DNA of 64,000 nt from Trichoplax adhaerens (taxonomy: Eukaryota; Placozoa; Uniplacotomia; Trichoplacea; Trichoplacidae): assembly GCF_000150275.1 (NCBI RefSeq), contig NW_002060951.1, positions 797,503 through 861,502 of the forward strand. The letters are read 5' to 3'. Made by a program: the position numbers and the translations under genes. A model generated the notes under the pieces. It searched no databases. It was not told where the DNA came from and worked only from the letters and a program-made list of their open reading frames with translations. Numbering within the stretch: the stretch's first letter is position 1; every line of letters begins with the position of its first letter. Of this stretch, positions 1-14,240 are shown in pieces.

Positions 1-575
1 CTGACTTCTAGTACTGCCTTATGGACACTTATTGTACAGTCTACACTGCAGTGTCCTGCACAGTGCACTGCATACTCCAACTTGGCATTCGGCTTGAACA
101 ATTTCTGTCCTAACACAGTGTTTGTATAGCGATTGCACTCATTTCTGCTTCGAAAATCAATAATTGGATCGGGTTCGGCTTGCCTTTCCACTCCATTGCA
201 GCAACTGGTGTACAAGTGTACTGTACACTGTACACTGTACAGCATGGGGTCAAATGCTGTACTGTACTGTACACTTGTGTACACTGTACAGTACAGTACA
301 AAGCGAACACGATACAGTACAAATCACTCTGGGAGGATCCCGCTATGCAGTGTTCTATAGTACTGTACAGTACACAGTAATTCGCTATACTCTACGTATA
401 GTATTCGCATGCTGGCCTACAGAAGGACAGAATATTTCTAAGGCTGCGAGACTATGGTCAATCGATAGTACTATCAATGTGTGGTGTATGGGTTTCAAGC
501 ACTGTTGCAACACCAGTAGTGCATCATTTGACTTGAAACTTGCAGCTTCTTACTCAGCTGAATCGCGGAATTGCA
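1..575. repeat. 5' intergenic region with GTAC-palindrome repeat cluster
   Basis: About 209-378 is filled with overlapping tandem and inverted copies of short palindromic words such as GTACTGTAC and TGTACAGTACA. The same words recur at 25.9-28.2 kb. Positions 115-196, read on the minus strand, match 27527-27607 on the plus strand closely, so this is one copy of a dispersed repeat. Short open frames here are by-products of the repeat. The ferredoxin start codon follows at 576. Confidence 0.7.
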
Positions 576-1840
<1,265 letters not shown>

Positions 1841-4800
1841 TGTATTTCATTTTTCAATCAATTCATTACATCATTTCGTTAATGTGTATTTAGTATTCTT
1901 ATGTTGCTAACGGCATCAATATGTTACTATCAAAGTAATGCCGTCCCAGATTAAATCAATTGAACTGTCAAAACTTTATTGGTATTTAAGGTGTAAATAA
2001 TTTTCTAGTGTAATCAATTATTCGGATATGCTCTTGAATGAATTACTAGATATATATATGCCTCGTGTTTAAAATTATCAGAAATAATTGAAATCTTAAC
2101 GGTATAGTAGTGCTCACGAAATATCATCGCTACCTCATTAATCTTCATAAACCTGTAAATAGGATGGACAATGACGTTACTTTAAACTAATATTAGTTCA
2201 TTAATTGGACAAGCAAGGCTTGCAAATTATTCCACCCAAAACGAATGATTATGGAATATTTTTATAACTCAAATCTCATTTCTAATGTTGTAACGGGATC
2301 TTTCAATCAATCAGCCTGATTTGAATCACTAGAGCTTGTTAATAATCTATAGAAATCCTAGTAATTATTTATGCTATTTGCTGATCATATATGAATTATC
2401 ACTTATCTTCTAGAACTTTCTTCACCACTGTACGCAATAAACGTGCGCTTTTTAAAATTAAATATTTATATACGTTTAGATATAAAACAATTCAATGTGT
2501 CCTATATAGGCACAAATAAGGCTTATCTGGTCAATCTGCTGTGAATATTAGAAAAGTTAAAGATACGTAATCTATAGAATACACTCGAACGTATGTCTAC
2601 TAAAATGGAATAACAAATTAACTTCAGCACAAGCTATTCCAGCATATCAACACAGTCCTCCAACGAATAATTGACTATGACAGCCGACTCCTTGCCAATG
2701 TCTACTTTAGAATAAAATAATACAGCCTCCTAGCTTATCCTACAAGCTACGCTCGATATATTGCAGGTCTATTGTCATTTATAAGTAAATTAGGCAGTAT
2801 AATATCTGTTCATCCTTTTCTAGCGATCAATTAAGGCATATAAGAAACTTACTATACCGCTGTACCATCCCCTTAAAATAGTAGGTAGTCTTATAAAGTA
2901 CACTTTTGTACGAATGATATCCAAACATCAATATTAGTGAGTCGTTAATTCATTTGGCTATTTGCTATACTGCAAATAATCTAGTTAAACCTAGCTCCCA
3001 TTAGTGTATATGAACTCGACGGTCGTTAAACGCTTTAATCTACATGCTATTCTGTAGGCACTACAATAGTATTCTCATAGCGTAAAAATATACATATTCT
3101 GATATTCCTACGCAATCGAATCTTTGCTCATCATTATAAACGAAAAATTATCGAATGCGAAATCATAATACTACTTATTTGCCAACTTCAAGGTAAATAA
3201 ATTAAATATGCTGTTATATTAGTTGGTAAAACAGAAAATATGCTATTCCATACGTAATAGCATCATTATTCTTATAATATTTAAATAAAATTGGCAACAA
3301 GACTTTGCTTATCTATCAAAGGAAAAGTTACGAAATACAAGAAGCTCGTCATACTATCAAATTTTTGTCAATACTTATGTTGTTTGACTGTAAGTGTACC
3401 CCGGATTAACTGATAGCAGTACAGTTATCATGTTATTTTAAATCTATTAAGCGAATTTACTCTCAAATACGAGTACATAAAATATCCAATATTACTTTCA
3501 CACATCTTTAATAGCCTTAAACCATTCGAATAATAGAAACTCGATACATTGCGAATGTTTACCACTCTTTGCTACTTGAATCATTTAAAACAGTACAATA
3601 ATATGATAACCTTATAACGCATATAACATTGCACAGTTAAAGTGTTTCATTTTCGAGAATGATTAATGTGTGATACTGATCAGAATCACTTGATCGCAAC
3701 ACACGTAATCTTATTAAAATCGAGCTACCAATAGCTATAAAAATAACTCATTAGATACCTGAAGGCTAATTTATAATCTTAGTGTGGATGTATGCTTATA
3801 TTGCCATGCGGGGGGGAGGGGAATATTTGACTTCTCATTGTCATTGAAGGTATCTCATCACTTCAGCTTCTAGACTATCTTGTAGAAATATCACTCATGA
3901 CATGTTTAAAACCAATATTTACTTGTTAGTACCTCAATTAGTAGTAAGTAATGTTGCTCACTTATCCCGTTACAGCTTAAAAATATGGTACAATCAGTTA
4001 ATTTCTGAGATAATGCAAGCATCCTCTTTGATTTCAAATCCTATATCAATTATATCTTCTATTACTGTAACAGTCAAGCTATAATAATTAACGATCAGCG
4101 ACGGGTTACGGACCAACTATGAATGCTACACCATTAGCAACCCAAATAATTTCATTAAATGCAAAGTTGATCTACTGAGATGTTATCCTTGTAACTATTT
4201 CTAGCGTACTGTAAACATATTTTGATAAATCATTCGCTAGCCAAAGAAAATTTCACTTTATCATGACCCTTACATCAAGTATATGCCCAATTTTAGTGCA
4301 TAGACATAAAATAGATTAAGAGTTAGTGATTAATTATTTAAAACAAGGCGATTATAATATATTCTGCAGGAAAAAATTGACGTATTTACCGGTATCTTGT
4401 AGTTATAGAAAGAAGAAAATATACAAATAGATTCAATTGATAATAACTACGTTACAGTCGAATCATAGCACAAGACTAAATTATACAATATGGAACATAC
4501 AGTCGTAGGTGTATACGCTAATTAAATCAAGACGCTACAATATTATTGTTCATCTCCTTCTACGCTAGTAAAGTGTGGTCTTAAAATGTAAATTAGTATG
4601 AATACAGCTAACAAAAACAGCATCGCTTGGTATCACAATTAGAATAGCTTGATTGAATAGCCTATGTTAAAATGGCAATGCCTAGATATTATAATTAGAA
4701 TAGCAAAGTAAGACGACGGAATAATCTCCATCAATAGCAAACAGCATCAATTTAGAACAAGGATATGGTATGGATAGAAACTAGCCAGAATGGTAACACC

Positions 4801-5075
4801 TGATATGATTATAATTAGAATAACGCAGTAGAAAGACTCAATACCTTCACCAGAAGGTGATTTTGCTTTTCTTATTTTAGAGCAACTTATTAACATGGGT
4901 ATCAAATTAATTAATAAAACATCACCTTGTTTCAATCAGAAGAACAAAGTGCAACAATTTAAATAGCCTCCATCAATAGGCAAAACAGCATCGTACCGGT
5001 ATTCTCCTATTATAGTGCGAATATTTAAGGTATAAAAACTAGCATTTTACAAGTAAGACTTGTCGGGTATATTGA
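1841..5075. other. Intergenic, AT-rich, convergent gene ends
   Basis: No exon with a recognisable domain was found between the ferredoxin stop and the patatin-like gene stop. Short open frames (for example 3902-4084 and 4747-4935) have no domain character. A G-rich run sits at 3809-3821. A diverged repeat at about 4630-4995 shares the words ATAATTAGAATA and CTCCATCAATAG at intervals. Confidence 0.5.
4630..4995. repeat. Diverged short repeat, unknown type
   Basis: The word ATAATTAGAATA (with one variant) recurs near 4634, 4690 and 4810. A longer phrase, CTCCATCAATAGCAAACAGC, at 4726 recurs with one insertion near 4968. A related AATTAGAATA phrase appears near 10075. Copies are too diverged to define unit edges by eye. 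Confidence 0.3.
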
Positions 5076-8000
5076 TCATAGCTCCGAAACTAGTACTTCC
5101 TTATTTTGATTCTTTAGACTAGTACGCTCTAACTCAGAAAAATCAACATCTTCATCGTCGTCATTTTCACTTGTATTTAAGTCTACACTTTGTGAATTTT
5201 GTTGTTCAGATTCTGTAGTCGGCTCTCCAGGTGTTTCACACAAGGTGGAATCTGAAGTTACTGTTGCAATACTAACTCTCCTAAGATCTACATCGGTCGA
5301 ACAACCTTCTTCATCGTTCGTAGAATGTTGTTCATTTTTATCTGATAGATTATCGTGATCAAGTTGTTGATCCCCAGAGGACTGATTACTACGATCGGAT
5401 TGGGTATGATGATTCGATTGATCATCATAATTTGACTGATCTTCAGTGTTGGGCTGATTATTCTGATCTTCAGTGTTGGGCTGATTATTCTGATCTTCAG
5501 TGTTGGGCTGATTATTCTGATCACGTTCAACAGCTACTTCAACGCAAATATCCTTATTAGATTGTACTTCGGATGATTTTATTTCACAATTTTGCAGCTG
5601 ATGATTCATTTCTTCAAGTTCATCTAAATTAGGTTTCTGGCGGCGATGATTATGGCGAATTGCATCTTCAACTGATAATGTCCTGGTTGTAAAAGGTGTA
5701 GCTTGATCTGCTGGTTCGTTTTTGTCATAATTGCTACTGCTGCTCGAGAGTCGATTATCATTACCTGCTCCTTCCTCATCTAGAATTTTACCCTGCCGAT
5801 TAACTATGATGGCCGGATTTACGCTTCCTCTAGTATTACGCCGTGGATAATTGATGACATCAACGTTATCCTTATCCGAAAGTGGGTTACCGAGGAAACT
5901 ATTCATACCTCGTCTTTGCAAAATGGGAGACGGCGCTACTCCACGTCGGCTATCGATAAAACTTTTAATAAAGGCAATAGTTCCTCTTCTACCGCTCTAT
6001 ATCAAAATCATATTATAGTTTCACAAATAAGATCAAGTTTAAATATATGTAGGCTGTAGATCTTCTCCAATTATTTTTTGCTATTAGTAGAGCATTACAA
6101 ATATGCTTTTAATACAAAGATTATAAAATACAGGTGACAGCTTCTCACTTTTTGCTCAACAATATTAATATTGTATTAGTCCGTGCATAATTCATTATTT
6201 CATATAAGGAATTATTTTTGATAGGTGTATGTAGGTAAGATTTTACTTCTTATTATACCGTGCGATTAAAGGGGTATTATTAACGAAGACTTCATATCAA
6301 GAAGAATTTCAATTTTGGCAACAGTTCCTTTCTGCCGCTCTAAGCGATTCATACTGTATTATAAAGTCATATTTGACGTCTACATTTCTTAATTATAAGC
6401 CACAGCCTATCTATACTTCTATATAATTACTGCAATAGCTTATTCTAAACTAATGGCATAAATACATCGACATTAATTTCGTCACTATCAGTGGACTATG
6501 GCTATTTATGTTGACTTATGTTTCATGTTAATACGGCTATTAAGTTCTAATTATAGCCTTCATATCAAGGAGTACAAAGCCTTGAAGCTGTACAAAAGCT
6601 ATTTGTTTGCTAATCAAAGATAACATTCCTACCTTGACTAATAGTCTTTTACTTTCTTTCGTCATTTCCCATTCGGTAGTTTTAACATAGTAGGTGTTGA
6701 TACCAACAGTCCTATAGAAATCGTCAGTCTAAATTGTAAATAAGGATAGAAAATAATAATGGAAAATCCAAAGTTAGAAAAGACTAAATTCCGATCAGGT
6801 TTCATATCTTTTACTCCAATTAACTATCCTTTATTTACATATATATATAAATCACTTTATACCCTAATAAATTTATTTTTGGTATTCATCAATATTGTTT
6901 CCTAGAAGAACAGGTGAAAGAATTCTTTACTTAATTAATCTCAATCAGAATTTGCATATGCATAAACATGAAAAAGAAGGAATAAAAGCATCCTACATAT
7001 CTATATAATTTCTATCGCTATACAGTATTTCCTAGAATTACGTGTATGTAGAAACTGATTCTTTTCAGCACCATCAAAATCGATAGATGCAGAAATCGAC
7101 ACTACTTTAATACAGTACCTAGTAACTACTATAATACGTACTATATAAATGTAATATATTTTCATATACGTTGCAAAATTTAAGTTAATTCTGATCGTAA
7201 TACAATGATAGAACCAGTATCATATTTTTCAATTACCACTAAAGATCCAATATATTCTTTAGGGTCGCGAATGTCAACGCGATCATGACCCAATAAGACA
7301 CTCTTTAAATCAATTCCCCTCTTTCGAACATAATTATACAATTCCCATTCAGTAACCTATCCAAAAATATAGAATTATGATTTTAATAACGCCAGCTATT
7401 AAATTTTATAGAATTATTTTGATTTATTAGCTACTATTACTACTTATAACGTAATAAAATCAATATAGCCCAGTAAATAAAATTAAAATTCGTGTGCATT
7501 TATTCGTAGGAGTACACGAGTAAAAGCTTACGAATAAAAATAAAATCGGGGTTACTATTTCTATATGCTACGTAACGTCCAGGAAAAAAAAATAAGATTA
7601 CTCGTAACTGTAAGATACTGTATATGAGTTGAAACATGAATAGTAAGCTTACCATGCCGTCATCATCAACATTGAGTTGATGTACAAATCTTCCGATCAA
7701 AAATTCTCTTGTAGCATCGGAGAATTTAGTTGGATCCTCGCTACATAATATTCTTATGTCATCATCAACTAATTCCTCCTAATTAATAGCAATAACCAGA
7801 CAATTTAATATCGGTCAATTGATATAACCATCCATCTAACTATAAATTTATATGGTACACGGTATCAATGGAACAGGTAGAGGCTGTATACTGATCACAT
7901 TGCTAGTCTACACTAATAGTATATCATAAACACTTGAAATATCGAAAGTAATAAATTTTTTGAGCATAGGATGAAATAATTTTAGATTTTGTAGTAGCTC

Positions 8001-11000
8001 TGATAAATTAATCAAGATAATTAGTACAACTGCAGCATTCCATGATTTAATTGCTCATTCCAAATCTATTGATAAAACGAGGCAAAGTTAAAAATAAAGA
8101 ATCAACCTATCTTGTATCCTATTTACCCGCTAAAAAGTATACTATATTTACTAGACACAAACTAATCCTATCATAGTCAGCAGTAACATTTTTCCTTTCA
8201 CCTGAGTTAGAACACTTTGTACATCAATCACGTCATAATATAATTCTTCATATTTCTCCTTACTTTCGCTTAGAACCTATCAATGAAATTACAGTATTTT
8301 ACAACACCAAATTTACCTTCGATTTATTAAATAGAATTTTAAGTCTATTATCTCATCAAATATCGACTGCAGTACCCTTATAAGCAGTGGCATTTTATGC
8401 CAGTCTTTCAATACATAAAATATAATCAAATTAAATAGAATTGTAACGCAATTACCCCTATAACATCTCGAATAATAATTTCCACAGCTTTACTTTTTTG
8501 GCCTTGACTTAAGTAAGCCTCCTCCTATCAATTAAAGTAATGCAGCATGAAACTTTCCATTGAAATAAATATAATAAATTAACAAAATCGGAGGACGACA
8601 TAGGATGTTCCATGCGATTGTCTCAAACAAGGTATTTTTTTCACATTTTTACATCAGTTATATCCCAGATGAGAATATCGATACTGGTATGCTTACGAAA
8701 CAGATAATTTGATCTAGCTATATCTAATCTAGTTACATACCAGCCAATCTTCAACTTTATCCTCAGATTTATCCTTATTAGTAGGAAATTGGATGTTTTC
8801 ATCAAGATCTTGCATAAACCCAAGTAATTCTAGCAGAGTAACCTAATTAAATTGAAAGACCATGTTATATTAACTTAACAAGCTTTTTCTTATTCATGTA
8901 ATCTGCTAATGGCTAGATATCCATGATACTCATATCTATATATGACAAGTAGTATCCAAACTCTCCTAATTTGCGATTTCTTTCGCTATCATAAGGTATT
9001 AATAATTCATGAACTATTCATAAGCACATAAATCATCGGATAGATATCATTAAAGTCCTCAAACTTATATCCACATAAAACTATTATTGACCATATCTTA
9101 AAGCAATCCTTATGATTTATCGACGCTTATACCTACTAGAAGACTGCTATAAATCTATTTTTAAAACTTTTAGCAACGAAACTGATATTATAAACAGTAT
9201 TATTCAACCTATAAGTACCGTAACTCTCAGGTTATCATTAGTCTCTATTTTTCCTTTCATATATTACGAGACTTTACATTGTTGGAATTAATACGCATAT
9301 AACAGTCCTGGACGTTAGATTTTTATAAATCAATGCATACCTTTTTATCGCCATCAGGATTAATTTGCTGTAGAAGCTCTACATAACTATTGCATTTGAG
9401 TATCCGCAGGGATTTCTTAGGCAGCTAATTAATTAGCATTTAATAAACAAATTTGATATTAATAATGAATCGGTATCCGGAAATACATTTAGGTCCTTCA
9501 TTACAACTATAAGGTAGTATAATGTTTATTCTTCATGTTTCAAATATTACACTTTCTGATTATTATAAGACGGTTACGTTACGAAAGTCATGCTCGAAAT
9601 TTACTACTGATTTTAGAAGATTATTATAAGTTATCAAGAAGCTTTGTTCTACAACTACGATCTTGATTTATTATCTTAATTAATTAAGGAACATAAATTC
9701 CTCATATAATTGCAACCATGAGTTCCCATAAGCATCATTAGTTCTCATCAAGTAGACTTGATAATAGTATACTATGGGCTGATCGACGTGGTAAACGGGA
9801 AATACCTCTTTTATACACTCCTTGACCTTTTCCGTTTCATAACAAATTTCATCATAAAACTTCGGTTCCTTCTCCCGTAATAACTTTATGAAAGTACCAA
9901 AAGCTTCTGATAGATTATGTTTTTTCGTAGCTTCAATGTAGCATTTCATTCTAATTTCAAATACAACAACATAAAATCCATACATAAAGTGAACCCATCG
10001 CGCATTAATATATCATATAGTTTCCTAGCTTTAATGGTTTTACTATTACTTCAAGTAATGGTACAACACTAATAATTAGAATAACAATTTTACTAGAATA
10101 GCAGAATATGAATAGGATAGGCTATCGTATTGAAAGATTCATATTTATTATATTGTACTTTTACACTCTACGCTTAAATCAAGCATAACCAAATTACTTA
10201 GTCTATCAATCAATCAAATAGTTGCAAAATCCTTAGATTAAATCGCAACCATCCATTCATAAATTCATAAAATAGTTGGGGTAGATATACCTCTTCTTCA
10301 TCCTTTTCTCTTGTGTTTGTTTTAGCCTGTCAATTTGTGTAATGGGCTTCCTACCAAATAATTTCTGCTCTCTCCTAATTAATTTTTTCCCAAAAATCTC
10401 AGGTTCATTTTCTGAAAACTATACAACATATCCAAATGTTATCAATTTAAATTTGATTTTCAGTATAATTTTGCTGTAACGTCCTATTCTTAACACCAGC
10501 ATCTAATATTGTTTATAAGTAGCTTAAGTTAAAAATCCATTTTTATTTTATAATAAGAAGAGCTATCATCTAGCACAGATATTGCTTTAATCTGGGCTTG
10601 TTTGTAATGCAATTGAACTATATATTATTTTAGAGGTTGCTAAAAGGAATGATAGCTCTCCTTTGATAAGCTTCAGAGCAGTGTCTATCACATAATTAAG
10701 TATTAATTACAAAATGAGGATATCCAAACTTACCAATAGAAAGCCAATAGTTTTATTATCTTCCCCTAGTTTAAATCGATCATCCACCTCTCCTGAATTT
10801 CCGCTTTGAACTTTACGAAGGAAAGTGTTCTCTTCCTTCATGGATAGCCACCAACCTAGAAGCCATACAGTACAATATCCATTATCAATTGATTAAAATA
10901 TTTTTAGGGCTATTACAAAATATTTAATTGAAATCGATGCAATGCTTCTTTAATACAAGCTACATTTATGTAAATGCCCATATTGAAGGCTTTAAAGTTA

Positions 11001-14000
11001 ATAAGTTTTGATGTAATATCTTGCTCTAAAAGTTCTATTTGTATGGCCACACTAAAAATAATTAAAATTTGATGTGGTAATCAATTTACTTCAAGTTATA
11101 CATACATGGTTATATCGAAATTTGAATTAAAAGTGAAGCAATATTCCATCTACTGCATTTATAACCATGCAGATATAATAGGTTATATCAGGTTGATAGG
11201 GCTACTATTTTTTACAAGTTATACGTATTACTAAATTAAATTTGATTAGCATCGACGTACTATTCTACATACACGTATAGCAATTTATGTTTGCACCGTG
11301 ATATCGAAAATAGTTAAATTCAATGCGATATCGTATTTCATAATTATCATAAACAGCTGAGTACAGTACCTACCATCGAACACATGGATTGGATAGTTAC
11401 ATACTAATCCACCATCAGTATAAATATCGTTGAATGTTGCTCCTTTTTCCCAATTACCACAGCAGCAACAACAAAATAGGCATCGTATACATTTAAAAGT
11501 CGATTCTCGTCTTTCTTCTTCTTTCGACAGATCTTGTCGTTTATACTTTGCTCTCGTAAAATAGCCTGTAAAGCATCGTATGCAATGCATGCATTAGTCA
11601 AGCCTTAAATATATTCATTATCTTAAGACTAATGTTATTTACCTAGGGCTTGCTTGATAACATATCGCTTACTATTTTATGTGGAGCTATCATTGTATAC
11701 GGTAGTAATTTATGTTACTATATCATATTTTTGTCCTCTATGGATACCGAACTTAATAGAAATGAAATTCTTGCCTAAAAACCTCATTACTGCATTCCTT
11801 TTTAAATGATTATACGTAGTGATAACTTTTTTGTCAAGTCATGAATATTAGGTTTATTTGATATTTAAATCATAAATTGACGTTCGCAGAGAAATTTTGT
11901 ATAAGTTAGTTAAGCTATTAGCTGCTAATTTGTGATACACGAGAAAGATATATAACCATCAGCAAAGTAAAAATCATAAAGCTGCCCTACCAGCACAGAA
12001 ACTACAGCATCATTATTAGAATGTATGATTAAGCATCAAGGATTCGTTGTATAAGTTGATTGATAACGGTTCAAGACTGTTTAAGGAAAACTTTTTCAGC
12101 TACAGCCCACAGCCCTCAAGCACATCAAATGACTTGCTAATAATATGTAGTACTGTAAAGCTCAGTACAATAATATGCATTTATTACTGAATGATAGATA
12201 ATATTATAGAGCTCGGACACTAATTAAAGTTATACTCTCTTATTAGCTTTGGCTACTTCAACATGATACTTCCAAGTTTTTTATTAATATTACGTCTGAT
12301 CAATTGCCCGTACCTGGTAGTGACATGGACATTCTAACTGCTTTATAGATTGGTATGTGAGGAGTTGTTTTCGGATGAAAATATTCCGCATCTAATCGAT
12401 TTAAATTGGTAGCTAAAACACATAGTTCGATGCCGGTATCGTCATAAAGCTATGATAAAGGAAAGAAATAAAGCAAAGGAATTCAAAATCGGATCTGAAA
12501 TGTAGCAGATTTAAATAATTTTGAATATGAAATTGCCTTTTGATAATTTTTAAGTATTTTCTATACTTTTATCAAGTGCTAATTACAGCAAATATATATA
12601 ATCAACATTTTACAGTTACCTCACGAAAGGTTAAATCGAATTTCCTGTTATCCTGACTCAGATACGGACCCTCTGCTAATTTTCGTTGAAACCACTTTTC
12701 TAAACGCCCACCGGGATTCCAGCCATATCGTAAGATTAAATTTGGCAAGCAACATATTTTCCCGCGCCAATCATCTGCACTCAATCATACCGAGTAAGAA
12801 GCAATTCCGAATAAAATAAAGGAAGATGGAGTAAGAACAAAGATTCATAAAGAACGATAAAGCGCATACACTGTCACGGTTTTAATATAATGCTGTTAAT
12901 CAAGAATTTACCTTTAATAACTCTCTTGATCGTATCACCTTCAAGAGTATTAGCAATCTCGTCAACACTGAAACCAACTGCTAGCAGAGCAACCAGCATG
13001 GCGCCAGCACTCGCCCCAGCATAGCGACGAATCTTAGGTTTACCATCTGCTTCTTTAAATAATTCTAACCTGTTTAACACCTTCAGAATACAACAAAAGT
13101 AATTCAAAATAAAAAAAGCAGTCCGTTAATATGTCCAAACCATCACGAACACCTGTTGAAATGAAGGAATATATGTACAGGTGGCTTAAGCACTTAATAT
13201 AATCGTTTACGGAAATAAATGCAGATTTGTAAATAATAAATATCGTAAATTAATTAAATCTGTTTACACTTTTTGAAAGTTTATACGATCTAATTACTTT
13301 AACTCTGTAGATAACAAGACGACAGTTTTGGACTCATGTGTGTGAGTATGTAAACTTTACAGCTAATAAAATTAAAAATAAACTGTGCTATATGGGTAAA
13401 TGGTACGTATGACAACAAAGCGACAATCTTTATAGTTGTTTTCGTTTAAGTAAGATTAATCATCATATTGTTTAAATTCATTCAGCGTTATCTCATTAAA
13501 ATAAACGTAAAATTACACCAGACTTTTACTGCTCAGGATTTACTCATTTTAACTATTGTCAATTTAAAGCGGTTACCTCTGATTATATCTTAAAATTTAA
13601 ATAAGTTTTATACTAATGTAACATAAGCCAGAAATCGTTTTACCTTATTAAGATCTAACTTCAGGTAATTAAATTTAATCACTAAATCTAGCTCCACATA
13701 TTAACATGTTGAAGAAGCACAAAACGATCTCAGACTCTAATTAATGATGAGTTAGTCCTTTCGCCAAACTTAGCGTTAAATAATCATCCTAAATTACGTT
13801 ATGCTACCATAACTGTAAATTTTTAGCAATTACCGTTGACGATACTAACCTTAAAGCCAGAGAAAAAGTATCACGAACGATAAATCGCAATGTATAATTA
13901 CAATTAAATGATTATCACCTTCCTATATGTTACTCCCCAGTCATTGATTTATTACCTTAATCTCTTTCTATTTTTGCCTTATATTTTAAATGTATCAACA

Positions 14001-14240
14001 TCTTGCTATTAAAAACGCCCTTATTTAATTTTTCGTACACGGTAAAATAATCATCATGGTGCCACGACTAACCTGTAAAGCTCCAACATAAGCCATTCCT
14101 TTGACTCCTCCGCCTTCGAATACTAAATTCTCGAATGGAACTCTAGAAATAGAATGGTCTTCTATCAAAGCATCCAGTTGTGCTTTTAACAATTGGAGTT
14201 GTAACTCCTCTTCTTCTTCCCAAATATCGAGTAAGCTCAT
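5076..14240 (-). CDS. Patatin-like phospholipase with two EF-hands and long tail (16 exons, 935 aa)
   Basis: Predicted Ser-Asp dyad acyl hydrolase. Exons: 14240-14073, 13080-12912, 12774-12620, 12449-12314, 11565-11374, 10855-10734, 10418-10291, 9950-9806, 9424-9341, 8842-8741, 8524-8456, 8276-8202, 7778-7653, 7356-7237, 6728-6633, 5996-5076. Phases agree throughout. ATG 14240 has an in-frame stop just upstream. The oxyanion loop is in NLVFEGGGVKGMAY (38-51), the nucleophile is S80 in GASAG, and the acid is D260 in DGGLVCNYP. A Cys-rich loop (235-245) precedes D260. EF-hand loops start at N427 (NPDGDKKVTLLE) and N551 (NVDDDGMVTEWE). From about residue 655 the protein is low-complexity, rich in D, E, N, Q and S, with three DQNNQPNTE units. 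No signal peptide is seen. Exon 8's 3' end was chosen by phase and the paralog. The 20464-25253 gene is its paralog. Confidence 0.88.
5438..5518. repeat. Three perfect 27-bp tandem repeats inside the patatin-like tail
   Basis: Three identical 27-bp units (5438-5464, 5465-5491, 5492-5518) encode DQNNQPNTE three times in the last exon of the minus-strand gene. Perfect identity indicates a recent expansion or a length-variable coding minisatellite. Confidence 0.9.
6301..6339 (-). pseudogene. Decayed copy of the SGRRGTIA exon inside the last patatin intron
   Basis: Between exons 15 (ends 6633) and 16 (starts 5996), an acceptor-like CTTAG precedes a stretch that matches the start of exon 16 (SGRRGTIAFIK). 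It has one base missing after the AGA codon, so the frame shifts. The splice acceptor is kept. Using this copy would replace the tail with a short out-of-frame end. Read as a failed exon duplication. A regulated poison exon is less likely. Confidence 0.6.
7342..7673 (-). other. EF-hand 2 calcium loop split by an intron (patatin gene 1)
   Basis: Loop residues N551 to E562 are encoded by 7673-7653 and 7356-7342. Positions 1, 3, 5, 6, 8 and 12 are N, D, D, G, V and E, close to the EF-hand consensus. The phase-0 intron falls between loop residues 7 and 8, exactly as in EF-hand 1 and in the paralog. Confidence 0.75.
8828..9361 (-). other. EF-hand 1 calcium loop split by an intron (patatin gene 1)
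   Basis: Loop residues N427 to E438 are encoded by 9361-9341 and 8842-8828. Positions 1, 3, 5, 8 and 12 are N, D, D, V and E. The usual Gly at position 6 is Lys, so the calcium affinity may be lower. The helix before it (YVELLQQI) and the one after it (LLELLGFM) are amphipathic. Confidence 0.7.
11456..11491 (-). other. Cysteine cluster before the catalytic Asp (patatin gene 1)
   Basis: Residues 235-246 read CIRCLFCCCCCG, seven Cys in eleven residues, 15 residues before D260. The paralog has a similar run at 23525-23563. Such a run could be S-acylated for membrane attachment or bind metal. Neither can be told from sequence alone. Confidence 0.8.

Noticed and set aside
5288-5530. Minus-strand frame with three perfect RIISPTLKI repeats
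   Set aside because: It is the alternate frame of the 27-bp repeats in the patatin tail exon.
5076-10000. A separate gene downstream of the patatin core, ending near 7180
   Set aside because: The frame read past the donor at 7237 does reach a stop. However, exon 40-codon length, phase and the equivalent junction in gene 2 show splicing onward to 6728.
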